From: a virus
Virus record (IMG/VR): IMGVR_UViG_3300019926_000173
Span: 1-52,605 of that record
Direction: 5' to 3' (one strand)
DNA length: 52,605 nucleotides
The stretch's first letter is position 1. Every line of letters starts with the position of its first letter. This document shows positions 9,136 to 18,700 of this stretch, piece after piece. The translations under genes were made by a program, and so were the position numbers. The notes under the pieces were generated by a model. It was not told where the DNA came from and made no database searches. It was given only the letters and a program-made list of their open reading frames with translations.

Positions 9136-9140
9136 GCGAC
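9115..9140. repeat. 26-bp direct repeat, promoter-distal copy
   Basis: Identical to 8002-8027, covering the start of the terminase remnant and the upstream GTCGC motif. Together the pair delimit the endonuclease cassette. Confidence 0.9.
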
Positions 9141-9158
9141 GAATCGGGTGCGACGTAG

Positions 9159-9207
9159 CCTTATGTAGCAATAGACGATGGTACCGCGGACTATCTGCTA
9201 CATAAGG
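9159..9207. repeat. 12-25-12 inverted repeat, copy 1
   Basis: CCTTATGTAGCA (9159-9170) and TGCTACATAAGG (9196-9207) are perfect complements separated by 25 nt. The same arms with the same 25-nt spacing recur at 50316-50364, while the spacers differ. It lies just upstream of the original terminase start (9135). It could be a regulator-binding or recombination site. Confidence 0.85.
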
Positions 9208-9216
9208 GACAGTGCG

Positions 9217-9504
9217 TCAGAACACGTCGAGCGGATCGATCGACGTATCGACACCATTTAATTCCGCTTCGAGATTCCGACGAACCTCAGTTGGGCTCAA
9301 CTCTTTGATCGCAAGCTGAATCGTTGCTCGTTCGGCATCTTTGCGAGCGTATGGGTGAGATTCGTAGGCAGCCGAGTAGACCGGGACTTCATCGTGAACG
9401 ACGACAAGTGCGTTCTTGTACACGAAGACGATGATTCCATCTTTATGTGAGAGGACTGCCTGATCGGAGAACTGTATCGTGTTGAATTCTTGTGGGAAAG
9501 ACAT
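9217..9504 (-). CDS. Unknown small virion-region protein
   Basis: 95 residues, begins MSFPQEFNTIQF. The centre is beta-rich (DGIIVFVYKNALVVVHDEV) and the end is helical and charged (KDAERATIQLAIKEL). It is the last gene of the tail-fibre run before the terminase, beginning two bases after the stop of the BppU-like gene. No family recognised. Confidence 0.65.
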   Translation of the reverse strand: MSFPQEFNTIQFSDQAVLSHKDGIIVFVYKNALVVVHDEVPVYSAAYESHPYARKDAERATIQLAIKELSPTEVRRNLEAELNGVDTSIDPLDVF

Positions 9505-9506
9505 GA

Positions 9507-9869
9507 TTAGGGTAGTGCCTCGACGACTTCTATTTCAATATACGTTCGTTTCTCGTTTGCAGGAATCGTCTCATCAACGTCGAACGTATCGGCCATCGCA
9601 CCGTTGTAGTCGATTCCAAATTCGGCATGGTAAATCCCTGTTCGGGTATCATCACCCTTCTTCCACGTATAGGCGAGCATCCCCTCTTCCGGTGGATCTC
9701 GGATAATTGCAGACGAGTCAATTGTATTTTCTGTGTCATTAATATGCTTCATCTTGAACCGTGCTGCTGCACCGGTCAGATCGACTGGATCCCCCTCTTC
9801 GTCGATCACCTGAATTTCTACCGCAGGCTCGGTGTCTCCTGGTTTGAGAATTATATCTGGTTTACTCAT
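9507..9869 (-). CDS. BppU-like baseplate/tail protein with Ig-like fold
   Basis: 120 residues from the ATG at 9869. The pattern DIILKPGDTEPAVEIQVID, DPVDLTGAAARFKM, then an aromatic turn (GMLAYTWKKGDDTRTGIYHA) and EFGIDYNG is typical of the N-terminal Ig-like domain of baseplate upper proteins (BppU_N). The start is preceded by TTGTCGCAC. Likely a structural adaptor of the fibre apparatus. Confidence 0.6.
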   Translation of the reverse strand: MSKPDIILKPGDTEPAVEIQVIDEEGDPVDLTGAAARFKMKHINDTENTIDSSAIIRDPPEEGMLAYTWKKGDDTRTGIYHAEFGIDYNGAMADTFDVDETIPANEKRTYIEIEVVEALP

Positions 9870-9902
9870 GTGCGACAATACTGCAACAGCATGGACACCA
9901 AC

Positions 9903-12900
9903 TCACCAGTCTTCATCCGAAAGGATATTGATGTACTTCGGTTCCGTCGTGACCACAGTTCGATACTCATGGGACTCAATTTCGATATACTTGCGTGTGG
10001 CGTCAGTTGTCCGAACAGTCTCCCCGGCAGCCGTTTTCGTCGACGATGCTGACGTGATATGTCTGCTGTCGTATTCGGTTAGCTTCGACAGGTCGAGCGT
10101 TCTGACTCCTGGCGGGATATCCCACGACGCCGTCGAGCTCGTGGCAGACATATATTCCAAGAGTGCATCATCGATACTTTGCGAGAATCCGTGTCCGACA
10201 GGGGTGGCCTCGATCCGTATAATATTGCCCTGTGCACTGCCTGTCGTGACTGGACGGACGGAGATGGGTGTCCCAGTTTCATCGTGAACAATATCCGCAG
10301 TACTTCCGGCCGTCGTCGTTGCAGCGTTGAAGACAGACGCAATGATCTCGGTGATCGACTCGAGATCGATTGCTTCGGCAAACGGACTCGTCACATCAAC
10401 GACTGTTCCGGCGAACGACGCATCAGACTGGACACGGAGGGCAGTCGTCGCGTTAGCAGTAGCCGTTGACGTGGACGTGACGGCGACCGAGTCCGTTGTT
10501 TCCGTCCGAGGATCGTTCGTTAGTGGCGTACTCGTCGCCTGTTGTAGCTGGTCACTGGTGACGATATCAGTTGTTGCAGGATTCGTCGTTACAGTAGACT
10601 GAGTCGGGACAATCGTTGGCTCGATATCAGACGGGTGTGCATTGATTGTACTCGTACTGGCCGACGTTGCTCCGACTGTCACCGTCGTCGCCGTCTCCGG
10701 ATCTATCGTCCCACTCGAACTGACGGTGAACGTCGGCGACAGGGATGGCTGAATATGCGTCGTTGCATTATTCGCTGTCGTACGTGCCGTATTGATTGTC
10801 CCACCGCTTCCGGTTGTCGTCCCGAACGCGAGCTCGCTAAGTGCCATACTTTCTGCGAGATTCCCGTCGTTGAATCCAATAATTGGAGACGCAGTGTCGG
10901 GGATCCCCTCCGCGGATCCAATATCGACGACGGCTGTAATATGGGCTGTCGCATCCGTCGGTACTGATTCATTTGCCGTTGGATCGGCATTGAATAGTAT
11001 CTCGGTAATGGCGCCGACAGGTGACGCGGTTCCGTCTGTGCTGGGCGGGGATTCCGTCGTCGTCGTCCCACCATTTGCAGTGAACGTCGTCGCCTCGCTT
11101 GTCGTGATTGCTGGACCGGTTGCCACCGAAATTGTCGGCTGGATCGTTGCCGTTGCACTCCGTGTCTGCGTTGATGGATCAGTCGTTGTCGTCACAGGAT
11201 CTATCTGGAGCACCGACGACTGCGATATCGTCACTGGCTGACTCGTCGTTGTCGTCGTTATCGATGCATCAGAAATAGTATCCGAAGACATTGTACTGAG
11301 ACGACCAACACTGTCGAGGCGAGTCGTCGGTACTGTCGGACTGCCAGCACTTGTCTCCGGACCCGTCGCAGTGATTAGCGAAATCTTGCCGAAGGACTGA
11401 CTCGAGCTCGTCGACGTGATCGTACCGCCAGTCGCGGTTTTCGTCAGAATATTGGCTGCGGTTGCACGGATCGGAGCTGAAATTGATTCCGTCTGGTAGG
11501 CGTCATCTGTCGTCAACGTGTCTGGTGGAACAGTAGCCGTATTTGCCGTCGCAGTCTGTTGGACCGGTCCAGATACAGTCGTCGTTGTTGGGGCTACTGT
11601 CGCCGTATCCACTACTCCTGCAGATTGTACGGTTGCACTACTTGTGCTGGTCGTCACCTCGGCAGTGAATATTGTTGTGCCAGCAGTAGTCACCGATCCA
11701 GCAAACTGCGTTGCGACTGACGCGTCGGGCGTGATCGTTGCGTCTACCTCTGCGGTAGTGCTGACATCAGTCGTCACCGTAACTGGATCGATGAGAGATG
11801 CAGCGCCCGCAGTAGTCTGTACTGAGGCTGGGTCGGTAGTACTCGTTACGCCATCCCCGACCACATCTGCTCCAACTCCAAGCCCTGGCGTCCCGGTCGT
11901 CGTCGTTGTCAGACCGTTTGCACTATCGGTCGTGACTGATCCAGCAGGATTCTGTAGTGACGGTATCGAGACAGTGACAGGATTGGATTCGATGTCCGTA
12001 CTGCTCGAACTCACTGGTGCAGTGACGTGCTCGATGCCAGCAGACGCGTCTGTCCCGTTCGATGCAGTTGCCGTTACAGTCCCAGTACCAGTTACCGTCG
12101 TCCCCGGCATCGATACTGTCCCAGCACCAGCACTGGATTCAGCCGTACTCGGTGCGACTGTCGACGTCTGCGTCGTCCCAGTCGTTCCAGTCGCCGTTGC
12201 ACCGCTGGCTCGACCGGCAGTCGTGGTCGTCCCGATCGTTGGCGTTGCTGGCGTCGTCGTTCCACCACTCGGACCGGATCGGCCAACAAGACTGGCAATG
12301 CCCGGAAGTGGTGTCCCGATAGTATCTGTGGCAGACCCATCGAACGTCGAGGCGATACTGTCGGATACTGCTGCCGACGTCGCTGCTGTCGTCACAGACC
12401 CATTGATATTCGTCACAACAGGGTCGATGTCGATCGTCGACGCCGAGGCAGACTGGACGGATTGGGCTGAGACGGTAATCGTCAACCCGGTCGCCGTCGC
12501 GAACGTCGAGGTCGAGCTCGGCTTCGTGAGTCGCGCGGTCGTGTTCGTTGCAACCGATGGGGCTGACGGCAACCCCGTCGCTTGTGGGAGACTCGTCTGT
12601 ATTGCTGTTTGCGACGTCGTTGCTGTTGCGACAGTGCCTGTCCCTGTTCCAGGCGACTGAACGGGTGCCGTCGTTGCCGACGTACCTCCATTCGCAGTCC
12701 GCTGGCTCGCCGTTGCACCTGCCGTTGCATAGGAGTCAGTCGTTGCCGTCGTCGTTGCACTGCTGGTCGTGGGTCCAGTCGTCCCACTGCTGATGTCGTT
12801 CGCACTCGTCGTTGCAGTAATCGCCGAGGCTGATCCGACCTGCGTCGATGCTTGATTGTTCGAGACACCAGCTGTCGAGTCAGTAATCGGGGATGCGACA

Positions 12901-12974
12901 ACGTCGGTAGTCGACGCACTATCGGTAACTGTATCAGTATGAACGGCGCCGACGGTTGCATCAGCAGTTGGCAT
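9903..12974 (-). CDS. Giant Ser/Thr/Ala-rich virion protein
   Basis: 1023 residues, most of them Thr, Ser, Ala, Val and Gly, in irregular short repeats such as ATTTTSQP and STSTATANAT. There is no signal peptide. The first 900 residues are low complexity; only the last 130 look folded (ISVRPVTTGSAQGNIIRIEA, SWDIPPGVRTLDLSKLTEYD, ending KYINILSDEDW). The mirror-image open frame on the plus strand is its shadow. Position in the fibre cluster suggests an extended, perhaps O-glycosylated, spike or stalk with a C-terminal head or anchor. Function is inference. Confidence 0.7.
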   Translation of the reverse strand: MPTADATVGAVHTDTVTDSASTTDVVASPITDSTAGVSNNQASTQVGSASAITATTSANDISSGTTGPTTSSATTTATTDSYATAGATASQRTANGGTSATTAPVQSPGTGTGTVATATTSQTAIQTSLPQATGLPSAPSVATNTTARLTKPSSTSTFATATGLTITVSAQSVQSASASTIDIDPVVTNINGSVTTAATSAAVSDSIASTFDGSATDTIGTPLPGIASLVGRSGPSGGTTTPATPTIGTTTTAGRASGATATGTTGTTQTSTVAPSTAESSAGAGTVSMPGTTVTGTGTVTATASNGTDASAGIEHVTAPVSSSSTDIESNPVTVSIPSLQNPAGSVTTDSANGLTTTTTGTPGLGVGADVVGDGVTSTTDPASVQTTAGAASLIDPVTVTTDVSTTAEVDATITPDASVATQFAGSVTTAGTTIFTAEVTTSTSSATVQSAGVVDTATVAPTTTTVSGPVQQTATANTATVPPDTLTTDDAYQTESISAPIRATAANILTKTATGGTITSTSSSQSFGKISLITATGPETSAGSPTVPTTRLDSVGRLSTMSSDTISDASITTTTTSQPVTISQSSVLQIDPVTTTTDPSTQTRSATATIQPTISVATGPAITTSEATTFTANGGTTTTESPPSTDGTASPVGAITEILFNADPTANESVPTDATAHITAVVDIGSAEGIPDTASPIIGFNDGNLAESMALSELAFGTTTGSGGTINTARTTANNATTHIQPSLSPTFTVSSSGTIDPETATTVTVGATSASTSTINAHPSDIEPTIVPTQSTVTTNPATTDIVTSDQLQQATSTPLTNDPRTETTDSVAVTSTSTATANATTALRVQSDASFAGTVVDVTSPFAEAIDLESITEIIASVFNAATTTAGSTADIVHDETGTPISVRPVTTGSAQGNIIRIEATPVGHGFSQSIDDALLEYMSATSSTASWDIPPGVRTLDLSKLTEYDSRHITSASSTKTAAGETVRTTDATRKYIEIESHEYRTVVTTEPKYINILSDEDW

Positions 12975-12986
12975 AGTGAAAGTAGC

Positions 12987-13571
12987 TTATTTTGGCGTCA
13001 CACGGCGAACTGTATAGTAATAGGCCGTATCGGTATTGATCCCAGTATCAGTGTAGGACGTCGTATTGACTCCGATCCCGTCTGCGATCTTCGTGCCGGT
13101 GGATGTTGGGTCAGTTGAACGGAAGATCTCGAATTCACCCTCGGAATTATCATCCTGTTTTGTCCACGAGAGATCGACTTGTCCTTCCGTAGTCGGATCG
13201 ATTGTGACATTCGATGGCGGGAGTAGCGTCGTCACACTCGTTGCTTCGTTGGTCGGATCACTCTCGCCAGTATTATTCGATGCCGTGACGCGGTAGTGAT
13301 ATTCTTTCCCGCTTATGAGCGATGTATCCTCGTATATCGTTGTATTCTCCCCAATATCAGTCACTTTCGTATAGTCGCCGACGGAGGAGCCATTACTCGT
13401 CGACCGGTATATATTGAACGCATTTTCAGCCGTCGAATTATCCTGCCATTCGATCTTGATCGCGTCAGAATTAGTCGTACTGATGATCAAATTCGTCGGG
13501 CTGATTGGAATCCGACCGACGTTCGTCGAGCCAAGCGGGCTGCCACCATACGGATTTGCGCCAAGTGCCAT
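12987..13571 (-). CDS. Two-domain fibronectin type III virion protein
   Basis: 194 residues with two FnIII domains. Domain 1, residues 25-110: PTNLIISTTNSDAIKIEWQD, FNIYRS and YHYRVTASN. Domain 2, 112-190: PPSNVTIDP, QVDLSWTKQDD, FEIFRS and YYYTVRRV. FnIII domains are common on phage tails and bind surface glycans. The N-terminus (GANPYGGSPLGSTNVGRI) is glycine-rich and may anchor it. It lies 12 nt before the Ser/Thr-rich gene. Confidence 0.75.
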   Translation of the reverse strand: MALGANPYGGSPLGSTNVGRIPISPTNLIISTTNSDAIKIEWQDNSTAENAFNIYRSTSNGSSVGDYTKVTDIGENTTIYEDTSLISGKEYHYRVTASNNTGESDPTNEATSVTTLLPPSNVTIDPTTEGQVDLSWTKQDDNSEGEFEIFRSTDPTSTGTKIADGIGVNTTSYTDTGINTDTAYYYTVRRVTPK

Positions 13572-13574
13572 AGA

Positions 13575-14276
13575 TTAGAGTGAGGAATTTTCGTTGAGTT
13601 CGCCAGTTAAGCGCAAATCATCATTAATCCCAACGTATGACCGACTACCATCGTAAATATCATTTCCACCCATGTTGAGTGATCCAGTCATCGTATCTCC
13701 GCCGGATTGGACGAAGTCAGAGCCGTGGTAGCCGTCAACAGTGTCGGCGTTATCAGTCTCGTAGGCACTGACTGAGCGTGCAGTGATCGTAAGGACTGAT
13801 TCCTTATTTTTCATTGTCGCCGTCCCATTATTTGCGTACTGATACGTCTGAACTCGTAATGTATCTCCTGCTGAGACTGAAATTGTCTCTGCAAGATGAT
13901 TAGAAGCCTCATGATGACCGGTTGCATCACGAGCATATCCACTCAACCCCCTGGCATTGCGTCCATTTCCGTTAATAGAAAAGCGAATTCCAGGGTTGCT
14001 TCGGTAACTTGTGACGTCATATGCGATCGTTGTATCGACGTGGTACACGCCAGATTCAGTGAATGTAATCTGTCCCGGTGACCCCGATGGGTCGTGTGCG
14101 TACGGTGTGTCAATCAACTTCTGGACGTCCCATGGAATCGTTGTCCAGGAACTCTGATTGATATTCGTCGATGTGTCCGTGCTGGTGAATGATGCAATAC
14201 CTGGCGTCCCAGATGCTCGCATTCTGCCGGTGACTTCCAGGTCGCCAAAGATCGTTGAACTAGAAAGATTTGCCAT
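13575..14276 (-). CDS. Tail-fibre protein with C1q/TNF-like jelly-roll region
   Basis: 233 residues. It begins MANLSSSTIFGDLEVTG and ends DDLRLTGELNENSSL, both ends nearly shared with the next fibre gene, so the two are cassettes with a common frame and different middles. The middle (WTTIPWDVQKLID, FTESGVYHVDTTIAYDV, SVSAGDTLRVQTYQY) has the strand pattern of a C1q/TNF-type trimeric head. Likely receptor-binding fibre. Confidence 0.65.
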   Translation of the reverse strand: MANLSSSTIFGDLEVTGRMRASGTPGIASFTSTDTSTNINQSSWTTIPWDVQKLIDTPYAHDPSGSPGQITFTESGVYHVDTTIAYDVTSYRSNPGIRFSINGNGRNARGLSGYARDATGHHEASNHLAETISVSAGDTLRVQTYQYANNGTATMKNKESVLTITARSVSAYETDNADTVDGYHGSDFVQSGGDTMTGSLNMGGNDIYDGSRSYVGINDDLRLTGELNENSSL

Positions 14277-14375
14277 AGTAGAATAGTCCGCTATCGTGTA
14301 TTTGAGAGAAAATGATGTCGTGTTGCGTTTGCCTTTTCGTAGATGTGGGAATTGTGTATATATTCAGGAGAGTTC

Positions 14376-14591
14376 CTACAGCGAGGAATTCTCTGTGAGT
14401 TCACCACTGATACGAAGATCCTCGTCGATATCGACGTTGGATCCGCTATTGTTCTGGATTTGATTTCCGTTTGTATCGATAACCCCACCCTCGACGTCGA
14501 TTCCATTTTTGACAGTAAGTGTACCGTTGATGACGGCACTCCCGACTGCCTTGAGCTTGCCATAGATTGTTGTTGCAGAGAGATTTGCCAT
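14376..14591 (-). CDS. Short fibre cassette
   Basis: 71 residues, begins MANLSATTIYGKL and ends DEDLRISGELTENSSL. It keeps the shared head and tail of the 13575-14276 protein with only a short VNG/VKN repeat-like middle, so it may be a truncated or minimal member of the same fibre family. The 100 nt after it are AT-rich and gene-free. Confidence 0.6.
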   Translation of the reverse strand: MANLSATTIYGKLKAVGSAVINGTLTVKNGIDVEGGVIDTNGNQIQNNSGSNVDIDEDLRISGELTENSSL

Positions 14592-14592
14592 A

Positions 14593-15723
14593 TTAGAGTA
14601 ACTCGTCGAACGTCTCTTTCGAGAGAACGTTGCCGTCTTGTGTCTGTATCATCTGTTGATTCTGTCGCGGATTTGTGATCGCGTAGAGTTGTGCGACTTC
14701 TGCATCGGAGAGAGCGCGGTTGTAGAGGCGGACGTCCTGGATTTTACCTTCATAGTACCTGTCATCGTTATGTTCACGTCGCCCTATTGTGTCGAGAACT
14801 GCAATATTATTTTCTATATTTGACGATTCAGTATTGTCTATTGTTCCATCCACATATGTTTTTACTGTAGATGATGTACCTACAATTGAAGCAAAATACC
14901 AATTTCCTGTAGAAATTGTAGCATTGCTATCCCTCCACCCATTTGAGTCCCACCATGTGATGCTGCTATCTCGGACACCAAAGTGTGAAAGTGGAGTCCA
15001 TCCATCTGGATGTTGATTATGTATTCCTGTAATATGTTTAATATTGCTAACATGTGTTGGTCTGATCCAACAACTTAATGCCCACGTTGAACTGTTTGAT
15101 TCACCAACATCTACTGAAATATAACTTGAAGATCCATCAAAACTGTACGCACTCTGCCCAAGCCCGGAAGTAATAGTCGCACCGTTGTTCGTCCCGTTGT
15201 TCGCATTTCTCGAGTGATCGTTTGTGTCGCCATCCAGAGGCCACCATCCAATAAGTGCCTCCGGAGCAGGGCCGACTTCGTTGTGCTTTCCTCCAACAGT
15301 CCCTTCGCGTGCGACAGAGAACTTGTTTGGACGAGTCACTGATGCCGTGACCGGGCCATCGCCACTCGGCTCGTACCGTTCAGCGAGTGCGTGCCCGCCT
15401 TTGACTGTGATGAATCCCCAGTTATTCCGATCATTCTCTGCAGCAACATCATCTATTTTCTTACTCCCGAGTTCCTGCAGTTTTGTAACGCCGTTTGGCT
15501 CAATTCGTGCGCCGTGATCGTTGATCGCAAAGAGTAGGATATGGCCAGTTTGGGCAGTCTCGATGAAGGAGACGAGCGCATCCGTTGCAGTTGTCGGGCT
15601 GCCGTAGGTGTCGAAGTTATCGGTCTTTATTTTGTTCCCACGCTTGTCGATCTCGAGAGCATTGATTCCGCGACCGTGTGCGCCAATGTCGTTGCCATTG
15701 ACCCTGAGTGCATTCTGTCCCAT
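14593..15723 (-). CDS. ILEI/PANDER-like domain fused to LamG domain
   Basis: 376 residues. Residues 1-130 match the ILEI/PANDER (FAM3-like) fold: NGNDIGAHGRGINALEID, ALVSFIETAQTGHILLFAIN, KLQELGSKKIDDVA and NNWGFITVKGG. Residues 155-345 are a LamG/concanavalin-like domain: LIGWWPLDGDTNDHSRN, WALSCWIRP and KIQDVRLYNRALSDAEVA. The C-terminal 30 residues (QTQDGNVLSKETFDELL) are nearly those of the neighbouring LamG protein. Both domains are linked to carbohydrate recognition, so it is probably a host-surface binding fibre tip. Confidence 0.8.
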   Translation of the reverse strand: MGQNALRVNGNDIGAHGRGINALEIDKRGNKIKTDNFDTYGSPTTATDALVSFIETAQTGHILLFAINDHGARIEPNGVTKLQELGSKKIDDVAAENDRNNWGFITVKGGHALAERYEPSGDGPVTASVTRPNKFSVAREGTVGGKHNEVGPAPEALIGWWPLDGDTNDHSRNANNGTNNGATITSGLGQSAYSFDGSSSYISVDVGESNSSTWALSCWIRPTHVSNIKHITGIHNQHPDGWTPLSHFGVRDSSITWWDSNGWRDSNATISTGNWYFASIVGTSSTVKTYVDGTIDNTESSNIENNIAVLDTIGRREHNDDRYYEGKIQDVRLYNRALSDAEVAQLYAITNPRQNQQMIQTQDGNVLSKETFDELL

Positions 15724-15725
15724 CG

Positions 15726-18700
15726 TTAGAGTAACTCGCTGAACTGCTCTTTTGCCAGGACGCTGCCGTCCTGTGTTTGCAGTAACTGCTGATCTTCTCG
15801 CGGATCCGTCATCGCGTAGAGCTGTGCGACTTCTGCATCGGAGAGGGCGCGGTCGTATATCCGTCCGTCCTGCACATCACCTGCGTAGAACTCCTCCTCG
15901 CCCGCACGAGAACCTATCACAAAATCTGCGCCTGACGACGCAAGTGATGACCCACTTAATGATGCGGATGTCTGCTCAACACCGTCTATATAGAGTCGGA
16001 TAGTAGAACCGTCCCATGTACCAACAACGTGTGTCCAGATATTATCTATATTTGTGTTGACCCTATTTGATGAGCCACCTTCATCGATGTATAGATATAC
16101 GTCACCACTATTTATCCATATTCTATAATTATCATTAGTGTTCGGGTCTCCCTTACCGAATGCGTCTTGTCTTCCGCCACCAGAATCGCTTGGATTTAGC
16201 CAAACAGATAATGTGATTGAATCACCAAAGTTTGACACGTCTAAAGCTGGCGGGTCGCCACAATTAATATAATCAGAGCTACCGTTGAAATTATACGCAC
16301 TCTGACCCAATCCACTACTAATAGATACACCATCGAAACTGTAACCATTTTCAGTATGCCAATCATATATAAACGTATCTGCTAATATTACAGGGTCAGA
16401 CCTATTCAAATCATCGTCAGCGACCATCCTCACATATGCCGTTTCCTCATTACCTCTTACCTCTGATTGGCCCTCACAATTAGAATCAGAATGGTCTCCA
16501 CAAGATACCCAATGCTCTGAACTATCATCACCCTTGTCAGCTGTCCAACATAATTCGTTGTCATAGCCACACCCAGTACCTCTTGTAGCATCATTTTCCA
16601 TCTCCGCCTTTGTGGGTAATCTCCCACCTTGGTCATGCGCGTGTTGTAGTGCTTCTTCGAATGTCACTTTTCCAGAACACGGGTCAGTCTCACCACCAGT
16701 ACTGTTATACCCACTACCTTGGCCATCCCATCCTAAATCAGATGAGCTGCTTGGTGATATATAATCAAGGGATTTCACTCCATCATTTCCGTTCTCGGAG
16801 TAGTCGTTCGTATTTCCATCGAGGGGCCACCACCCAACGAGCGAGTCTGGTGCTGGCCCGACCTCGTTGATGTCTGGGCCAACGAACTCCCCGTTTTGCG
16901 AGATGGACTGGCCGTTGATCTTGATCTGGTCGAATCTACAGTAATTAGCTGACCCGTAGCCAGCTCCGGTAAATCGGATTGATTTCACGCCCGTACTATT
17001 GTCGAGCCCAGTAGTCCCTGTTCGACGGACGTTGCCGTTGAGATCGTACATCTCGTAGTCGTACTGCCCGTTTTCCCAGTCGAAGTCAAACCGGAACCGC
17101 GTCCAGACGTTGTACCCTTGTCCATCGTATCCTGCCACACTATAGCGACCGCCTGAGCCATTGTTGAGATACCACTGCGGATTCTCAGTACCAGATTCCT
17201 GGACTTCGTTCCCATTCCCATCAAGTAGAATGACGACATGGCCAGTCTGGGACCCATCTTCCTTCCAGACGTATTCAAATGAATCAATCTGACGCTCCTG
17301 GTCGAAGACGTTCCACGTTGCCTCTAGGCCACCATCGTTCCAGGATCCGAATGAATAGTCACCACTGTACGATCGATTGCTGGATATCGTTCCGGTACTC
17401 ACGTTCCACTGTGAGTCTGTTGTACCTGATTCGAATGACTCACGAGCGCCGTCAGTCAGTTCGTGACCGTGCGTCGTTCCACCAGCATCGATGCTGGCTC
17501 GTTGTTGGTAGATCTCTTTGACGTCAGTAGCTGAGAGCCCTCTATTGTATATACGGAAATCAGACAGAGCACCATTCAACCAATCATCTGGACCGGTACT
17601 ACCACTTTGGGATCCGGCTTCACTTCCGACTCCAATATGTGTATACGATCTATTTCCAGAACCAACGCCCGAATTATAGTGACTCTCCTCGGAATCTAAT
17701 TCGCCGTCGATGTAGATTTTATGATCATTTGACAGACTGGTATCGAACACACCGACTATGTGGTGCCAATTTCCATCCTGGATTTCTGAGCGACTGGCTG
17801 AACTTACCATGTCTGAACTATACACTGTCCATTGGACGCCGTTTTCACTGTCTGACCCAACACCAAGTCGCCAATACTCATTTCTGTCCGATGCAGCTAT
17901 TATCTGATCTACAGAAGATGACGAGTTGTACCAGGTCGAAACTGTGACCTCGGATAGCGACGTCGTATTATACGAAAGCGATGACCCAATGAAATCACCA
18001 CTTCCATTAAACGAATATGCGCCGGACCCGATCGCAGAGTCGGTCGTATACGTCGGCCCGTTCAGTGTACCATCGTTGCCCTGGCCAGACGCATCGGTGA
18101 CGTCGCCATCTTGATTGAATTTGTAGTGGAGGATCTTCCCGCGAGACAGCTGTGCGACTTCCTTTTCTGAGAGGATGTGATCGTAGAGCCGGACGTCGTC
18201 GATCTTGCCAATGAAATGTCCGCCACTAATATCACCGTCGCCCTCAGTATTTCCACCAATGACGTATGGCCGTGCAGTCGTAGTATTGTCCACCCCACCC
18301 GTGGAAACGAGTTCTCCATTGATGAATGCTCTCGACGTGTTTGACCCCTGGTCGACAGTCATCGCGAAGTGATGCCACTCGTTGACAGCGACTGATCCAA
18401 CATTCGTTGCCCGGTATAGTGTCAGATTTTGATTCCCATTCTGTGTTTGGTCGATACAAAGCGTTGGATACTCGGATGCGTCTCGTGCAAGGATTCGCTC
18501 TACTGTGTATCCAGACGACGTACTCGTCGATTTGAACCAAAGTGAAAATGAATATACGTCCTCATATTCTGTAAAATCGTCGTGTCGAATTAGCTCAATC
18601 CCAGTTCCATTATCTGACGTATTATCGTAGCACTGGCCGAGCTTTCCACTACCGTATTGGACATTTCCGGATTCATAGGTCGGGAATTCTCCAACCTTCT

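Noticed and set aside
11518-12660. 380-residue plus-strand open frame
   Set aside because: Mirror of the Ser/Thr/Ala-rich minus-strand gene; its Val-rich, uncharged composition comes from complementing repetitive codons, and start context is poor.
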